Shown here: positions 17,398-25,172 of the stretch, in pieces
Layout: every line of letters starts with the position of its first letter
Position numbering within the stretch: the first letter of the stretch is position 1
From: Moorella sp. E308F
GTDB taxonomy: Bacteria; Bacillota; DSM-521; Neomoorellales; Neomoorellaceae
NCBI RefSeq assembly: GCF_006538365.1
Contig: NZ_BJKN01000002.1
Location: 585,119-649,118 of the forward strand
Reading direction: 5' to 3'
Length of the DNA stretch: 64,000 nucleotides
The notes under the pieces: generated by a model
What the model saw: the letters and a program-made list of their open reading frames with translations, nothing else
What the model was told of the DNA's origin: nothing
The model's database searches: none
Translations under genes and position numbers: made by a program

Positions 17398-18165
17398 TTA
17401 TGTAAGCAGCATTAAAATCACTAAAGCCAGGTCAAAGATGGCGGCCAGGCATAAAAAGGGCCACGAGAAAGGATAAGCAGCCTCCAGCACGCGCAGCTCT
17501 TCATGGTAGCCCCTGGCCGTCAGGGCGGTGAATAGTTCCTGGGAGCGGCGGTAAGTCTTAATAAAAAGGCTGGCCGCCAGCTGGCCCAGGGAATGATAGG
17601 AAGTGCGCAGGGAAGTATAGCCCAGGCGGGAAGCCTGGGCGGTATAAATATCGTTGACGGTCGCCAGCAGGACAAAGATAAAGCGGTAGGTCAGGCTGAT
17701 TAAATCCACCAGAAGGGCCGGGAAGCGCAATTGTCTGAGAACGGTAAGGATATCGACCATGGGTGTTGTTAGGGACAGAAAATAAAGGCAGGCAGCGGCC
17801 CCCAGGGACTTGAGAAAAATTTTGCCGGCCAGGTGCATGCCGGCTGGGGTAACACCAAAGGTCCACCCCAGGATGGTCACGCCCTTAAGACCGGTCTGAG
17901 GCTGGCCGGTAATGGTGAGGGCGATCATGATCACCCCTGCTAGTAAAAAAGAAAAGGGCACTAGCATAAGCTGCAGGTAAAAACGGGCCGGGATGCCGGC
18001 GAATCCAATGGTAGCTCCGGCCATCAGGGCAATAATAATGGCAGGAATTGAAGGCCGGGGCGCCACCAGGGCGATCAGGAGGGTTACCAGGGCAAAGGCT
18101 ATTTTTTCGCCCGGATGGACGTTCTTCAACCGGTTACTATAGGCATACTGATCAATGCTGAACAT
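17398..18165 (-). CDS. cbiQ: Cobalt ECF transporter transmembrane protein CbiQ
   Basis: This 255-residue coupling membrane protein of the cobalt transporter links CbiM to CbiO. It begins directly at the cbiN stop (TAA then ATG). It contains several hydrophobic segments and the cytoplasmic helices with an Ala-Arg-Gly-type motif (TALTARGYHEE) that dock on the ATPase. Confidence 0.93.
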   Translation of the reverse strand: MFSIDQYAYSNRLKNVHPGEKIAFALVTLLIALVAPRPSIPAIIIALMAGATIGFAGIPARFYLQLMLVPFSFLLAGVIMIALTITGQPQTGLKGVTILGWTFGVTPAGMHLAGKIFLKSLGAAACLYFLSLTTPMVDILTVLRQLRFPALLVDLISLTYRFIFVLLATVNDIYTAQASRLGYTSLRTSYHSLGQLAASLFIKTYRRSQELFTALTARGYHEELRVLEAAYPFSWPFLCLAAIFDLALVILMLLT

Positions 18166-18453
18166 TTACTGTTGCTCCCGCTGTTTCTTTCCTTTGCTGT
18201 AACCCAGAAAGTAGCAAACAATGCCGCTGCCGATGGCGGCCTGGGCGGCAAAGAGGAAGGATTCCACTTCCCCGCTGGGGGGTTCCCACACAGGTTTAAA
18301 CCAGGGTTCATAATCAGGCCGGATCTGGGTAATAGTATCTTCCGCCTGGTCGTCAGCACCAGCAAATTCAGCGCTGCGGTGAAGGAAAAAGGGTGCCGCT
18401 GCCAGGAGAATAACGATCAAGAGTAAAAAGATATTTTTCTGGGCGGTACTCAT
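18166..18453 (-). CDS. cbiN: Cobalt transporter accessory protein CbiN
   Basis: This 95-residue protein has two membrane helices with an extracytoplasmic loop bearing the family sequence FAGADDQAEDTI, DYEPWFKPVWEPPSGEVES. CbiN assists metal entry into CbiM. Its position between cbiM and cbiQ is the usual one. Confidence 0.95.
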   Translation of the reverse strand: MSTAQKNIFLLLIVILLAAAPFFLHRSAEFAGADDQAEDTITQIRPDYEPWFKPVWEPPSGEVESFLFAAQAAIGSGIVCYFLGYSKGKKQREQQ

Positions 18454-18518
18454 TACTTGTACACCTCCATGAACTGGATGTCAGTTACAATAGTTAATAA
18501 GTCCGTTTTAACCCTTTT

Positions 18519-19301
18519 TTACCGGATATGCTGCTGGTTGCGGCCTCCCACCACCAAGGCCTTATTATCATCTAAAATAGACAGCTCTAGCAATTCGTTT
18601 TTATTATAAGTGGCCAGCAAGTTAAAGACGATGACAGTTAAGATACCTTCGCTAATGGCCAGGGGTATCTGGGTAACGGCAAAAATGCCCATGAATTTCA
18701 GCATGGACGCCAGCACCCCGCCGGGCTGGGCCGGGAAGGCCAGGGCCAGCTGCAGGGAAGTGGTGATATAGGTCATCAGGTCCCCCAGGGTGGCGGCCAG
18801 GAAGACGGCTACGGGCATTGAGCCATTGAGCCTCCGTACCAGGCGGTAAAGGCCGTAGGACACAAAGGGTCCGACGACGGCCATGGAAAAGGTGTTGGCA
18901 CCCAGGGTGCTCAAGCCGCCGTGGGCCAGCAGGAGGGCCTGGAAGAGGAGGACAATACCTCCCAGGATGCTCATGGCAGAGGGGCCAAAGAGGATGGCGC
19001 CCAGTCCCACGCCGGTGGGATGGGAACAGCTACCGGTTACTGACGGGATTTTCAAGGCCGACAGGACAAAGGCATAGGCGCCTGCCAGGCCCAGGAGCAT
19101 TTTCAGCCCGGGGTTGCTTTTAACGGTCTGCTGGATGGACCGCAGGCCCCAGAACCAGAAGGGTAGGACGACGACAAACCAGAAGGCGGCCCAGTTGAAG
19201 GGCAGGAAGCCCTCGGCGATGTGCATGGCATAGGCCGGCTGGGGCAGGACGGCCATGGCCAGCACGATATACATACCCAGTATGGTTATACGGCGGAACA
19301 C
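18519..19301 (-). CDS. cbiM: Cobalt ECF transporter substrate-binding membrane protein CbiM
   Basis: CbiM binds Co2+ in the membrane. The 260-residue precursor starts at GTG 19301, one base after the cbiJ stop. It has a signal-like segment ending PAYA, so that processing would expose MHIAEGFLP. The Met-His N-terminus of mature CbiM is the metal site, with further His and Gly-rich segments ([13 protein letters not shown]). Its position after cbiJ and before cbiNQO fits. Confidence 0.95.
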   Translation of the reverse strand: MFRRITILGMYIVLAMAVLPQPAYAMHIAEGFLPFNWAAFWFVVVLPFWFWGLRSIQQTVKSNPGLKMLLGLAGAYAFVLSALKIPSVTGSCSHPTGVGLGAILFGPSAMSILGGIVLLFQALLLAHGGLSTLGANTFSMAVVGPFVSYGLYRLVRRLNGSMPVAVFLAATLGDLMTYITTSLQLALAFPAQPGGVLASMLKFMGIFAVTQIPLAISEGILTVIVFNLLATYNKNELLELSILDDNKALVVGGRNQQHIR

Positions 19302-19302
19302 G

Positions 19303-20103
19303 CTATATACCTCCCTCTGGAATTGAACTTGGAAATGCCGTTGCTATTTTTTTCAACAGGGCGATGGCTTCGGCAACTGTGTAAACTGGATAAAGGTACT
19401 GGATGGAAGGCCGCTTGATTACTACTACCGGGATCTTCAGCGCCAGGGCGGCGGCAATTTTGGACCCGGTACCGCCGGCCGGACCGGCGTCCCGGGTGAC
19501 GATAACACCGGCCCTATAGGCTTTAAACATGGCTTTATTTATTTCTTTGGAAAAAGGCCCTTGCATGGCGATAATGTCGCGGGGTGTCAAGCCCAGGTCC
19601 TGGCATTTTTTAATTACCCGGTGCTCCGGTAATACCCTGACCACAATGCGTTTACCTTTAAGCAGGGGGTTTTTGACGAACACTTCCAGGTTATTGGTAC
19701 CGGTAGTTAAAAAGATAGTCTCCCCCAACCCGGCGGCAGTACGGGCGGCTTCTTCCCAGGTTGCCACCTGGTAAATGAGGCGGTCGTCCGGCAACTTTGT
19801 TTCTGGTCGTAAAAAACGCAGGTAAGGTAAGCAGTGTTGCCGGCACCAGGCTTCCAGGGTCCTGGATAGCTGGTTGGGGTAAGGAAGGGTGGCGTCTATT
19901 ACTGCTTCCAACGCCCGGCCAACCTTCAGGGCGGCTAGATTACTTTCCGTTAAGGGATCTGTTAAAATTAACGTCGCCCCATCCTGCCGGGCCAGCTGTT
20001 CGCCATAGGTGCTGTCAGTCCAGGTGGCAACCTCGTAGCCTTCCTGCCGCAGGTTACGGATTAACTGCCTTCCCTCGCCGGTACTCCCTACCACTAAAAT
20101 CAA
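19303..20103 (-). CDS. cbiJ: Cobalt-precorrin-6A reductase
   Basis: CbiJ/CobK reduces (cobalt-)precorrin-6A in the corrin ring pathway, using NADPH. The 266-residue protein starts at TTG 20103 after GGGAGG and opens with [17 protein letters not shown], a nucleotide-binding loop. The family signatures [26 protein letters not shown] and [15 protein letters not shown] are present. It is the first gene after the cobalamin riboswitch, linking corrin synthesis to cobalt uptake. Confidence 0.92.
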   Translation of the reverse strand: MILVVGSTGEGRQLIRNLRQEGYEVATWTDSTYGEQLARQDGATLILTDPLTESNLAALKVGRALEAVIDATLPYPNQLSRTLEAWCRQHCLPYLRFLRPETKLPDDRLIYQVATWEEAARTAAGLGETIFLTTGTNNLEVFVKNPLLKGKRIVVRVLPEHRVIKKCQDLGLTPRDIIAMQGPFSKEINKAMFKAYRAGVIVTRDAGPAGGTGSKIAAALALKIPVVVIKRPSIQYLYPVYTVAEAIALLKKIATAFPSSIPEGGI

Positions 20104-20128
20104 AACGCGCCGTCCTCCCTGTAGAAAC

Positions 20129-20155
20129 TAAAAATCCCCGGCTGTTTTGCCGGGG
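20129..20155 (-). terminator. Second leader terminator, just before cbiJ
   Basis: GCCGGGG (20155-20149 in transcript order) and CCCCGGC (20142-20136) form a GC-rich hairpin followed by ATTTTTAG, 25 nt before the cbiJ start. It must be read through or opened for cbi expression. Confidence 0.6.
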
Positions 20156-20365
20156 AAACCGGTGGCGCCGCTAAAACAGGCATGCCTAACTAAACCACCT
20201 CCCCGGGTTGAGACCCTGGTGGCCTCAGAACAGGCTAGCCTGTTGGCCGGGCATCATCGGTTGCGGCAAGTTCCCGCTTCCAGGCGGTGATTTGCCCAAC
20301 CTCTCCCCTGCCGGCGGCTGAATTTAAGCCCGGTCTTCTCGAGACCGCGCACCCATACTGTATGC
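20156..20365 (-). other. Unexplained structured leader between the two cbi terminators
   Basis: About 210 nt of transcribed leader contain strong self-complementary stretches, including the perfect palindrome AACAGGCTAGCCTGTT, flanking GGCC/GGCC arms, and AGGCATGCCT. I found no convincing reading frame and no match to a riboswitch class I know. It may hold a second sensor or a processing site. Confidence 0.4.
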
Positions 20366-20400
20366 AATTTAAAACCCTCTGCTCCTACACAAGCAGAGGG
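20366..20400 (-). terminator. Riboswitch-linked terminator
   Basis: In transcript order CCCTCTGCT (20400-20392) pairs with AGCAGAGGG (20383-20375), followed by TTTTAAATT. It lies about 55 nt after the cobalamin aptamer and is the likely expression platform. Confidence 0.75.
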
Positions 20401-20456
20401 TATGCTTGCCATGGTTTTGGCCAACCACCCCCTATCCGGCGTAGGGGTAAAGGTTT

Positions 20457-20597
20457 CCAGGCAACCGGTATCCTGACTCGGGATCACTGCTCCGGCACCG
20501 CCTTCCCAGGTATTACCCAGTGGCTTGATGGTGCCTCGCTCCCCCTCACAGTGGCGGGACCGTGTCAGATTTGCACTGACTTCCCGTATTTGCCTGG
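20457..20597 (-). promoter_or_regulatory. Cobalamin riboswitch aptamer
   Basis: The outer stem is CCAGGCAA (20597-20590) with TTGCCTGG (20464-20457). Inside are the class hallmarks in order: GCCACTG, then GGGAAGGCGG, and the B12-box-like AGTCAGGATACC. The RNA binds adenosylcobalamin or another cobalamin and should shut off cbiJMNQO when B12 is plentiful, through the terminator at 20366-20400. Confidence 0.93.
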
Positions 20598-20703
20598 AAC
20601 ATATTCACTTTAATGTTATTCTAGCATAACCTGGATATGATGTCCAGGGGTTTTAACGTAGCTTGGTAAGTCCTTATTCCTGATGATTTTTTGCCAGGAG
20701 TTG

Positions 20704-22029
20704 TTATGCCAGCCCGGCTCGCCGGGCGACACGCAGGATGGCTTCACCGGCCTTTTTCCGGACTTCACCGGCATCAATGGTCTTCAATTGCCTTTCCTCC
20801 ATGACAATTTTGCCGTCGACCATGGTCAGGGTGACATCCGAGCCTCTGGCCTGGTAGACCAGCTGGGTGTAGACGTCGACGCAGCCCGCCGGCTGGGTAT
20901 GGAGGCCCGCCAGGGAAACCAAGGCCAGGTCGGCTTTCTTCCCTACTTCCAGGCTGCCGATTTCCTTTTCCATGCCCACGGCCCGGGCCCCGCCCAGGGT
21001 GGCCATTTCAAAGACCAGAGGCGCCGGCATAGCGGTGGGCCCATGGAGGGGTTTCTGGATCAAAGCTGCCACCCGCATTTCCATAAAGGCGTCCAGGTTG
21101 TTATTGCACGGCGCGCCGTCGGCGGCCAGGGAAATCACAGTACCCCGGCTCAGGAGATCCGGTACCGGGCAGATACCGGAAGCCATCTTTAAGTTAGACG
21201 AAGGACAGTGGACCACTTTCGTACCGGTGCGGGCCAGGATATCCTTCTCCTCTTCACTGAGCCAGATACAGTGGACCAGGATGAGGTCGGGACCGGTGAG
21301 GCCGAGATCGTCAAGGTAAATGACGTTGCGCCGGTTGTGGAGTTTTTCCACCAGGGCGCATTCACCCCGGTTTTCTGAAGCATGGGTGTGGATTTTAACG
21401 CCGTAATGGCGGGCGAGGTCCCGGACTTCTAATAATAATTCTTCGGTGCAAGAGACGACAAAACGGGGCGTAAAGGCGTACTGGATGCGGCCATTGGCGT
21501 GGCCGTGCCACTTCTCCAGCAGGTCGACGCTTTCTTTAAGGGAGGCCGCCGTTGTTTCTTTAAGGCTGTCCGGAACGTCCTCGCCAAAGTCCATCATTAC
21601 TTTGCCGGTAATGGCCCGGATGCCGCTTTTGGCAATAGCTTCAATGGCCGCATCGGTATGATGGACGGTCTCCATGTCGACGATGGTGGTGGTGCCGCTT
21701 AAGAAAAGTTCACCGATGCCCAGCAGGGCGGAGTAATAAAGGGACTCGGGGTCGTGGGCACCTTCCAGGGGCCAGATGCGCAGGCGCAGCCAGTCCAGGA
21801 GTTCCAGGTCGTCGGCGCGACCGCGGAAGAGGGACTGGCAGAGGTGAATATGGGGCTGGATGAGGCCGGGGATGACCAGCTGGCCCGTGGCGTCGATAAT
21901 CCGGTCGGCAGTGGCCGGTGTATTGCCGATGGCGGCGATGTGGTCGTCTTCAATATAGATATCCCCCTGGAAAACTTCCCTCCGGGGGTTCATGGTAACC
22001 AGGGTACCGTTCTTGATTAAAATACTCAT
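20704..22029 (-). CDS. Amidohydrolase, probable guanine (or related aminopurine) deaminase
   Basis: This 441-residue enzyme belongs to the SsnA/MtaD/TrzN branch of metal-dependent deaminases. Metal ligands are visible: PGLIQPHIHLCQ (HxH), KIHTHASENRGE, LVHCIWLSEEE and SLAADGAPCNNN (catalytic Asp region). Relatives deaminate guanine, S-adenosylhomocysteine, 5'-deoxyadenosine or triazines. Its ATG overlaps the end of the Mo-hydroxylase medium subunit, and the operon is led by a guanine-class riboswitch. I therefore infer guanine to xanthine, feeding the Mo enzyme. Sequence alone does not exclude a 5'-deoxyadenosine or SAH deaminase. Confidence 0.8.
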   Translation of the reverse strand: MSILIKNGTLVTMNPRREVFQGDIYIEDDHIAAIGNTPATADRIIDATGQLVIPGLIQPHIHLCQSLFRGRADDLELLDWLRLRIWPLEGAHDPESLYYSALLGIGELFLSGTTTIVDMETVHHTDAAIEAIAKSGIRAITGKVMMDFGEDVPDSLKETTAASLKESVDLLEKWHGHANGRIQYAFTPRFVVSCTEELLLEVRDLARHYGVKIHTHASENRGECALVEKLHNRRNVIYLDDLGLTGPDLILVHCIWLSEEEKDILARTGTKVVHCPSSNLKMASGICPVPDLLSRGTVISLAADGAPCNNNLDAFMEMRVAALIQKPLHGPTAMPAPLVFEMATLGGARAVGMEKEIGSLEVGKKADLALVSLAGLHTQPAGCVDVYTQLVYQARGSDVTLTMVDGKIVMEERQLKTIDAGEVRKKAGEAILRVARRAGLA

Positions 22030-23030
22030 TTCTTCTCTCCTTCTTTTTCCCGCAGGGCGGCCAGGATTTTCTCCGGTGTAACCGGCAATTCAGTAATGCG
22101 AACTCCCACGGCATTGTAAATAGCATTGATAATGGCCGGTACGGTGGGGATGGTAGCGGGTTCACCAACTCCTTTGGCGCCGTAGGGGCCGGTGGGCTCA
22201 TGGGTTTCCACAATCAGGGGCTGAATCTCGGGTATATCCAGGGCAGTAGGAATGAGATAGGTAGAAAAGGAATTATTAACGATCCGGCCCTGCTGCAGGT
22301 GAACCTTTTCCAGTAGGGCCATACCCAGGCCCTGGGCGACACCGCCTTCAATCTGGCCCTCTACCCCGAGGCGGTTTACGGCCCGGCCCACGTCATGGGC
22401 GGCTATGAGCTTTAAAACCCGCACTTCCCCTGTTTCCGTATCCACTTCCACCTCTGCAATCTGGGTACCGAAGGCGTAAGGCCAGTATGGTGCCCCCTGG
22501 CCGGTCTCCCGGTCAACGGCCGTGGTATGGGTGACGAAGGTTCCCTGCCCCACCAGGCGGTAGCCAGCCAGGCGGGCCCGGGCGGCTGCCTCGGGGTAGG
22601 ATATTTGTTTCTTGGAGTAACCCTTGACGTAAATTATTCCCTCCCTGGCTGCCAGGCCAGCAATGGTATTAACCCCTAAGAGGGTCCGGGTGTATTCAAA
22701 AAGGACTTCCCGGGCCTGGCGGCAGGCCATTTGCACGGCATTGCCGGAGGCATAGGTCTGGCGGGTGGCCGCCGTCGTGCCGGCATCGGGGGTGGTATCG
22801 GTGTCGGCGGTGATTACCGTTATCCATTCATAGGGTACCCCCAGCTCCTCGGCGGCAATTTGCGCCAGGATGGTAGTAGAACCCTGGCCGCAGTCCACAG
22901 CGCCGCTGCGCACGGTGGCCGTACCGTCATCGTGGATTTCTACCGTGGCCGTTGCGACATCGGGAAAACCATTACCGTAGCCGGTACCGTAGAAAAAGCA
23001 GGCCATACCAATACCGCGTTTTTTACTCAT
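22026..23030 (-). CDS. Xanthine-dehydrogenase-type molybdenum enzyme, C-terminal half subunit (NdhM-like)
   Basis: This 334-residue subunit corresponds to the second molybdopterin-binding domain of the xanthine dehydrogenase large chain. It shows VRSGAVDCGQGSTTILAQIAAEE, a QTYASGNAVQ segment, and the C-terminal YGAKGVGEPATIPTVPAI with the glutamate expected as general base. It starts at an ATG preceded by GGGAGGG and overlaps the previous stop (ATGAGTAA). This looks like normal translational coupling rather than a sequencing slip. Together the two pieces make 761 residues, the size of the single-chain homologue. Eubacterium barkeri nicotinate dehydrogenase is split in a similar way. Confidence 0.88.
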   Translation of the reverse strand: MSKKRGIGMACFFYGTGYGNGFPDVATATVEIHDDGTATVRSGAVDCGQGSTTILAQIAAEELGVPYEWITVITADTDTTPDAGTTAATRQTYASGNAVQMACRQAREVLFEYTRTLLGVNTIAGLAAREGIIYVKGYSKKQISYPEAAARARLAGYRLVGQGTFVTHTTAVDRETGQGAPYWPYAFGTQIAEVEVDTETGEVRVLKLIAAHDVGRAVNRLGVEGQIEGGVAQGLGMALLEKVHLQQGRIVNNSFSTYLIPTALDIPEIQPLIVETHEPTGPYGAKGVGEPATIPTVPAIINAIYNAVGVRITELPVTPEKILAALREKEGEKK

Positions 23031-24306
23031 CCTGCATCCCTCCCGGTATTAACTCTGCCAGCGACCAGCCGGCGGCCCGGGCCGCTTGCAGCATAGTCTC
23101 CGTCAGGCCGACGCTGCTTTCCAGGACCTGGCCCGTGGCGGTTACATCCCCCTGCCGGAAGGCATTGAGCCAGCGGATGGTAAAAGGATGGATCCCCAGG
23201 CGGCTGGCCAGCTCGTCCATCTGGCTTTCATAAGCCAGGGGCGGCTGGGTGGCGCCGAACCCGCGCATGGCGCCGGTAAAAGGATTATTGGTATAGACCG
23301 CGTAGGCATCAATCTTAACGTTGGGGATGACATAAGGACCGGTGGCATGGATGGCAGCTTTTCGCAGAACGTTAGGGGCCCAGGAAGAATAGGCGCCGCT
23401 GTCGCCGATGATTTCCGCTTCCAGGGCCGTTAACTTTCCATCCCTGGTGGCACCGGTCTTATAGCGCATGATCATGGGGTGGCGCTTGCTATGGGCCAGG
23501 AAGGATTCTTCCCGGGTAAGGACCATTTTCGCCGGCCGCCGGGTATGCACGGCCAGCAGCGCCACCAGGGTCTGCAGGGTCATATCTTCCCGGCCGCCGA
23601 AGGCACCGCCTACGGCCGGGGCCACGATGCGTATGCGGTCCTGGTTCCAGCCCAGCACCCTGGCTACTTCCACCCGGTCCCAGTGGACATACTGGGTGGC
23701 TACGTAAATTACCAGGTGGCCGCGTTCATCCACCAGGGCCACGGCAGCCTCTGGCTGGAGGAAGGCGTGGTCCAGAAGCTGGGTACGATAGGTATTTTCC
23801 ACAATCACGTCGGCCGCGGCAAACCCCGCTTCGATGTTTCCTTTACGGATGGGCAGGTGGTATATAATATTGTCCCGGTCGGGATGGACCCGAGGCGCCC
23901 CCGGTTGCATGGCCGCCACAGGATCTAAAAGGGCCGGCAGTTCTTCGTAGGTTATCTTTACTTTAGCCGCCCCAGTCCTGGCGGCGTCCGGGGTGGTAGC
24001 ACCTACCAGGGCGACGACGTCATTCACCGAACGCACCTCGTCCCGGGCCAGGACGGGCATGTCCTGGTAGACGACGCCATGGCCGTTATGGCCGGGGATG
24101 TCCCGGGCGGTCAGGACGCAGAGGACCCCCGGGACCTGCAGGGCGTCCGAGGTATCAATATTGACTATCCGGGCATGGGCGTAGGGGCTGCGGACGGCCT
24201 GGCCGTAAATCATCCCCGGAAAATTAAGATCAGCCGGGTAGATGGCCTGGCCGGTGACCTTAGCCCGGGCATCTACCCTGGGCGGGGAAGTACCGACAAC
24301 TGCCAA
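23023..24306 (-). CDS. Xanthine-dehydrogenase-type molybdenum enzyme, N-terminal half subunit (NdhL-like)
   Basis: This 427-residue subunit contains the a/b hammerhead domain (PRVDARAKVTGQAIYPADL, about residues 9-27) and the first molybdopterin domain (EPEAAVAL-like LQPEAAVALVDERGH, GGAFGGREDM, TGAMRGFGATQ). Starts at TTG 24306 after GAGGAG. The enzyme hydroxylates an N-heterocycle such as xanthine or hypoxanthine. The FAD and [2Fe-2S] partner subunits that such enzymes need are not in this window. The leader carries a guanine-class riboswitch, favouring a purine substrate. Confidence 0.9.
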   Translation of the reverse strand: MAVVGTSPPRVDARAKVTGQAIYPADLNFPGMIYGQAVRSPYAHARIVNIDTSDALQVPGVLCVLTARDIPGHNGHGVVYQDMPVLARDEVRSVNDVVALVGATTPDAARTGAAKVKITYEELPALLDPVAAMQPGAPRVHPDRDNIIYHLPIRKGNIEAGFAAADVIVENTYRTQLLDHAFLQPEAAVALVDERGHLVIYVATQYVHWDRVEVARVLGWNQDRIRIVAPAVGGAFGGREDMTLQTLVALLAVHTRRPAKMVLTREESFLAHSKRHPMIMRYKTGATRDGKLTALEAEIIGDSGAYSSWAPNVLRKAAIHATGPYVIPNVKIDAYAVYTNNPFTGAMRGFGATQPPLAYESQMDELASRLGIHPFTIRWLNAFRQGDVTATGQVLESSVGLTETMLQAARAAGWSLAELIPGGMQDE

Positions 24307-24331
24307 TACGAATCACTCCTCGCGTCGGTTA

Positions 24332-24399
24332 TAAAAAATAAGGCAACCGATGCACAGCAACGAAGGATTAACTTCGTAGCCGGGCAATTTGCGGTTGCC
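24332..24399 (-). terminator. Terminator that competes with the guanine aptamer
   Basis: In transcript order GGCAACCG (24399-24392) pairs with CGGTTGCC (24349-24342), followed by TTATTTTTT; an inner ACGAAG/CTTCGT stem extends it. The first arm is also the 5' side of aptamer helix P3 and part of loop L3. The ligand-bound aptamer and the terminator therefore cannot coexist. Confidence 0.75.
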
Positions 24400-24441
24400 T
24401 GGTAGAGACCCTCAGTCCATATTGCTGAGGATATACGAAGT
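24371..24441 (-). promoter_or_regulatory. Guanine-class purine riboswitch aptamer
   Basis: P1 is ACTTCGTA/TACGAAGT. P2 is CCTCAG/CTGAGG with loop CAATATGGA. J2/3 is GTCTCTACC, and P3 carries the loop CCGCAAA. These reproduce the purine aptamer core, including the L2 ATATGG and L3 CCG.AAA kissing loops. The specificity base before TA of P1 is C, as in guanine (not adenine) sensors. Two small departures from the usual core are T at the third J1/2 base and G just before the specificity C. It controls the split Mo hydroxylase and deaminase genes. Confidence 0.9.
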
Positions 24442-24582
24442 ATAATTATAATTCGACCTGTTACAGTTAAAATCCTGCTAAAGTTTTAAAAGATGGGGTT
24501 AGGGAACCTGAACCTAACCGGCGGCACGCAGGGCCAGGAGCCGCTAACATCTCCCTTATTATTTTGGCAAACAGGGCGATGA

Positions 24583-24798
24583 TGGGCATTATCACCAGCG
24601 TCGGCCTGGGGCCTATCAAGCTACTGGCCAAGATGGCGGCCGAGATGCAGAAGCCCGCCGGCCTGACGGTCCTCGATTAGCCGGACGTTCCTAAAAAGAT
24701 GTGGCCCCTGCGGGTGAAGAAGCTTTTCGGCGTAGGCGCCCCGGATGGAGGCGCATCTGGCCAAGCTCGGCATCCATACCATCGGCGACCTGGCCCGG
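24583..24798 (+). pseudogene. Fragment of a Y-family DNA polymerase gene (partial copy of 32.9-33.1 kb)
   Basis: About 215 bp match the polymerase gene at 32905-33118 with roughly 95% identity by eye (about 11 differences). The copy has an in-frame TAG where the intact gene has TAT, and an extra base in GGCGCCCC that shifts the frame. Neither the catalytic N-terminus nor the C-terminal domain is present. It is a dead partial duplication in the gap between the riboswitch and the permease cluster. Confidence 0.9.
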
Positions 24799-24865
24799 GT
24801 AACCAGGGTCGATGCCCCATGTTACCCGGAAAGTAGATACCGTGCCTTCTTTTATTGCGTCTGCT

Positions 24866-25150
24866 CTATGTTACCTCTCTGGTTTCGCTTTCTTGATGAT
24901 CATTACTTATGGTTAGCTCATGACTTCCCCTGGTGTAGAAGCTAAATAACCCGAATAGTACGCCGACAGCAGCTATTTTTATAGCGTAATCGAGGGATTT
25001 TTTACCAATCATGGCCATCTGGGTGGCCGCCGGACCGCCGATGAGAAATCCCGCACCAAATATGAAAGCCACCAGCGCACCAATGAGGACGGCAATCAAA
25101 ACAAAGATGCCAAAAAGGTTGTTAAACAGGTCTACCAATACTTTTTTCAT
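24866..25150 (-). CDS. Small two-helix membrane protein, possible transporter partner
   Basis: This 94-residue ORF has two strong hydrophobic stretches (FGIFVLIAVLIGALVAFIF and YAIKIAAVGVLFGLFSF) around a short polar loop and an acidic tail. It starts 22 bp after the DctM-like permease and is in the same operon. It occupies the place of a DctQ small permease but has only two evident helices instead of four. I do not recognise the family. Confidence 0.7.
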   Translation of the reverse strand: MKKVLVDLFNNLFGIFVLIAVLIGALVAFIFGAGFLIGGPAATQMAMIGKKSLDYAIKIAAVGVLFGLFSFYTRGSHELTISNDHQESETREVT

Positions 25151-25172
25151 TTCAATACCCCCAGCCAGATGC

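Noticed and set aside
20254-20487. A possible leader peptide within the cbi leader, 77 codons on the minus strand
   Set aside because: It runs through the end of the aptamer and the first terminator, and its sequence is low in protein-like features.
23020-23035. Selenocysteine readthrough at the junction of the Mo-hydroxylase pieces
   Set aside because: The first piece ends in TAA, not TGA, and the second has its own ATG and Shine-Dalgarno.
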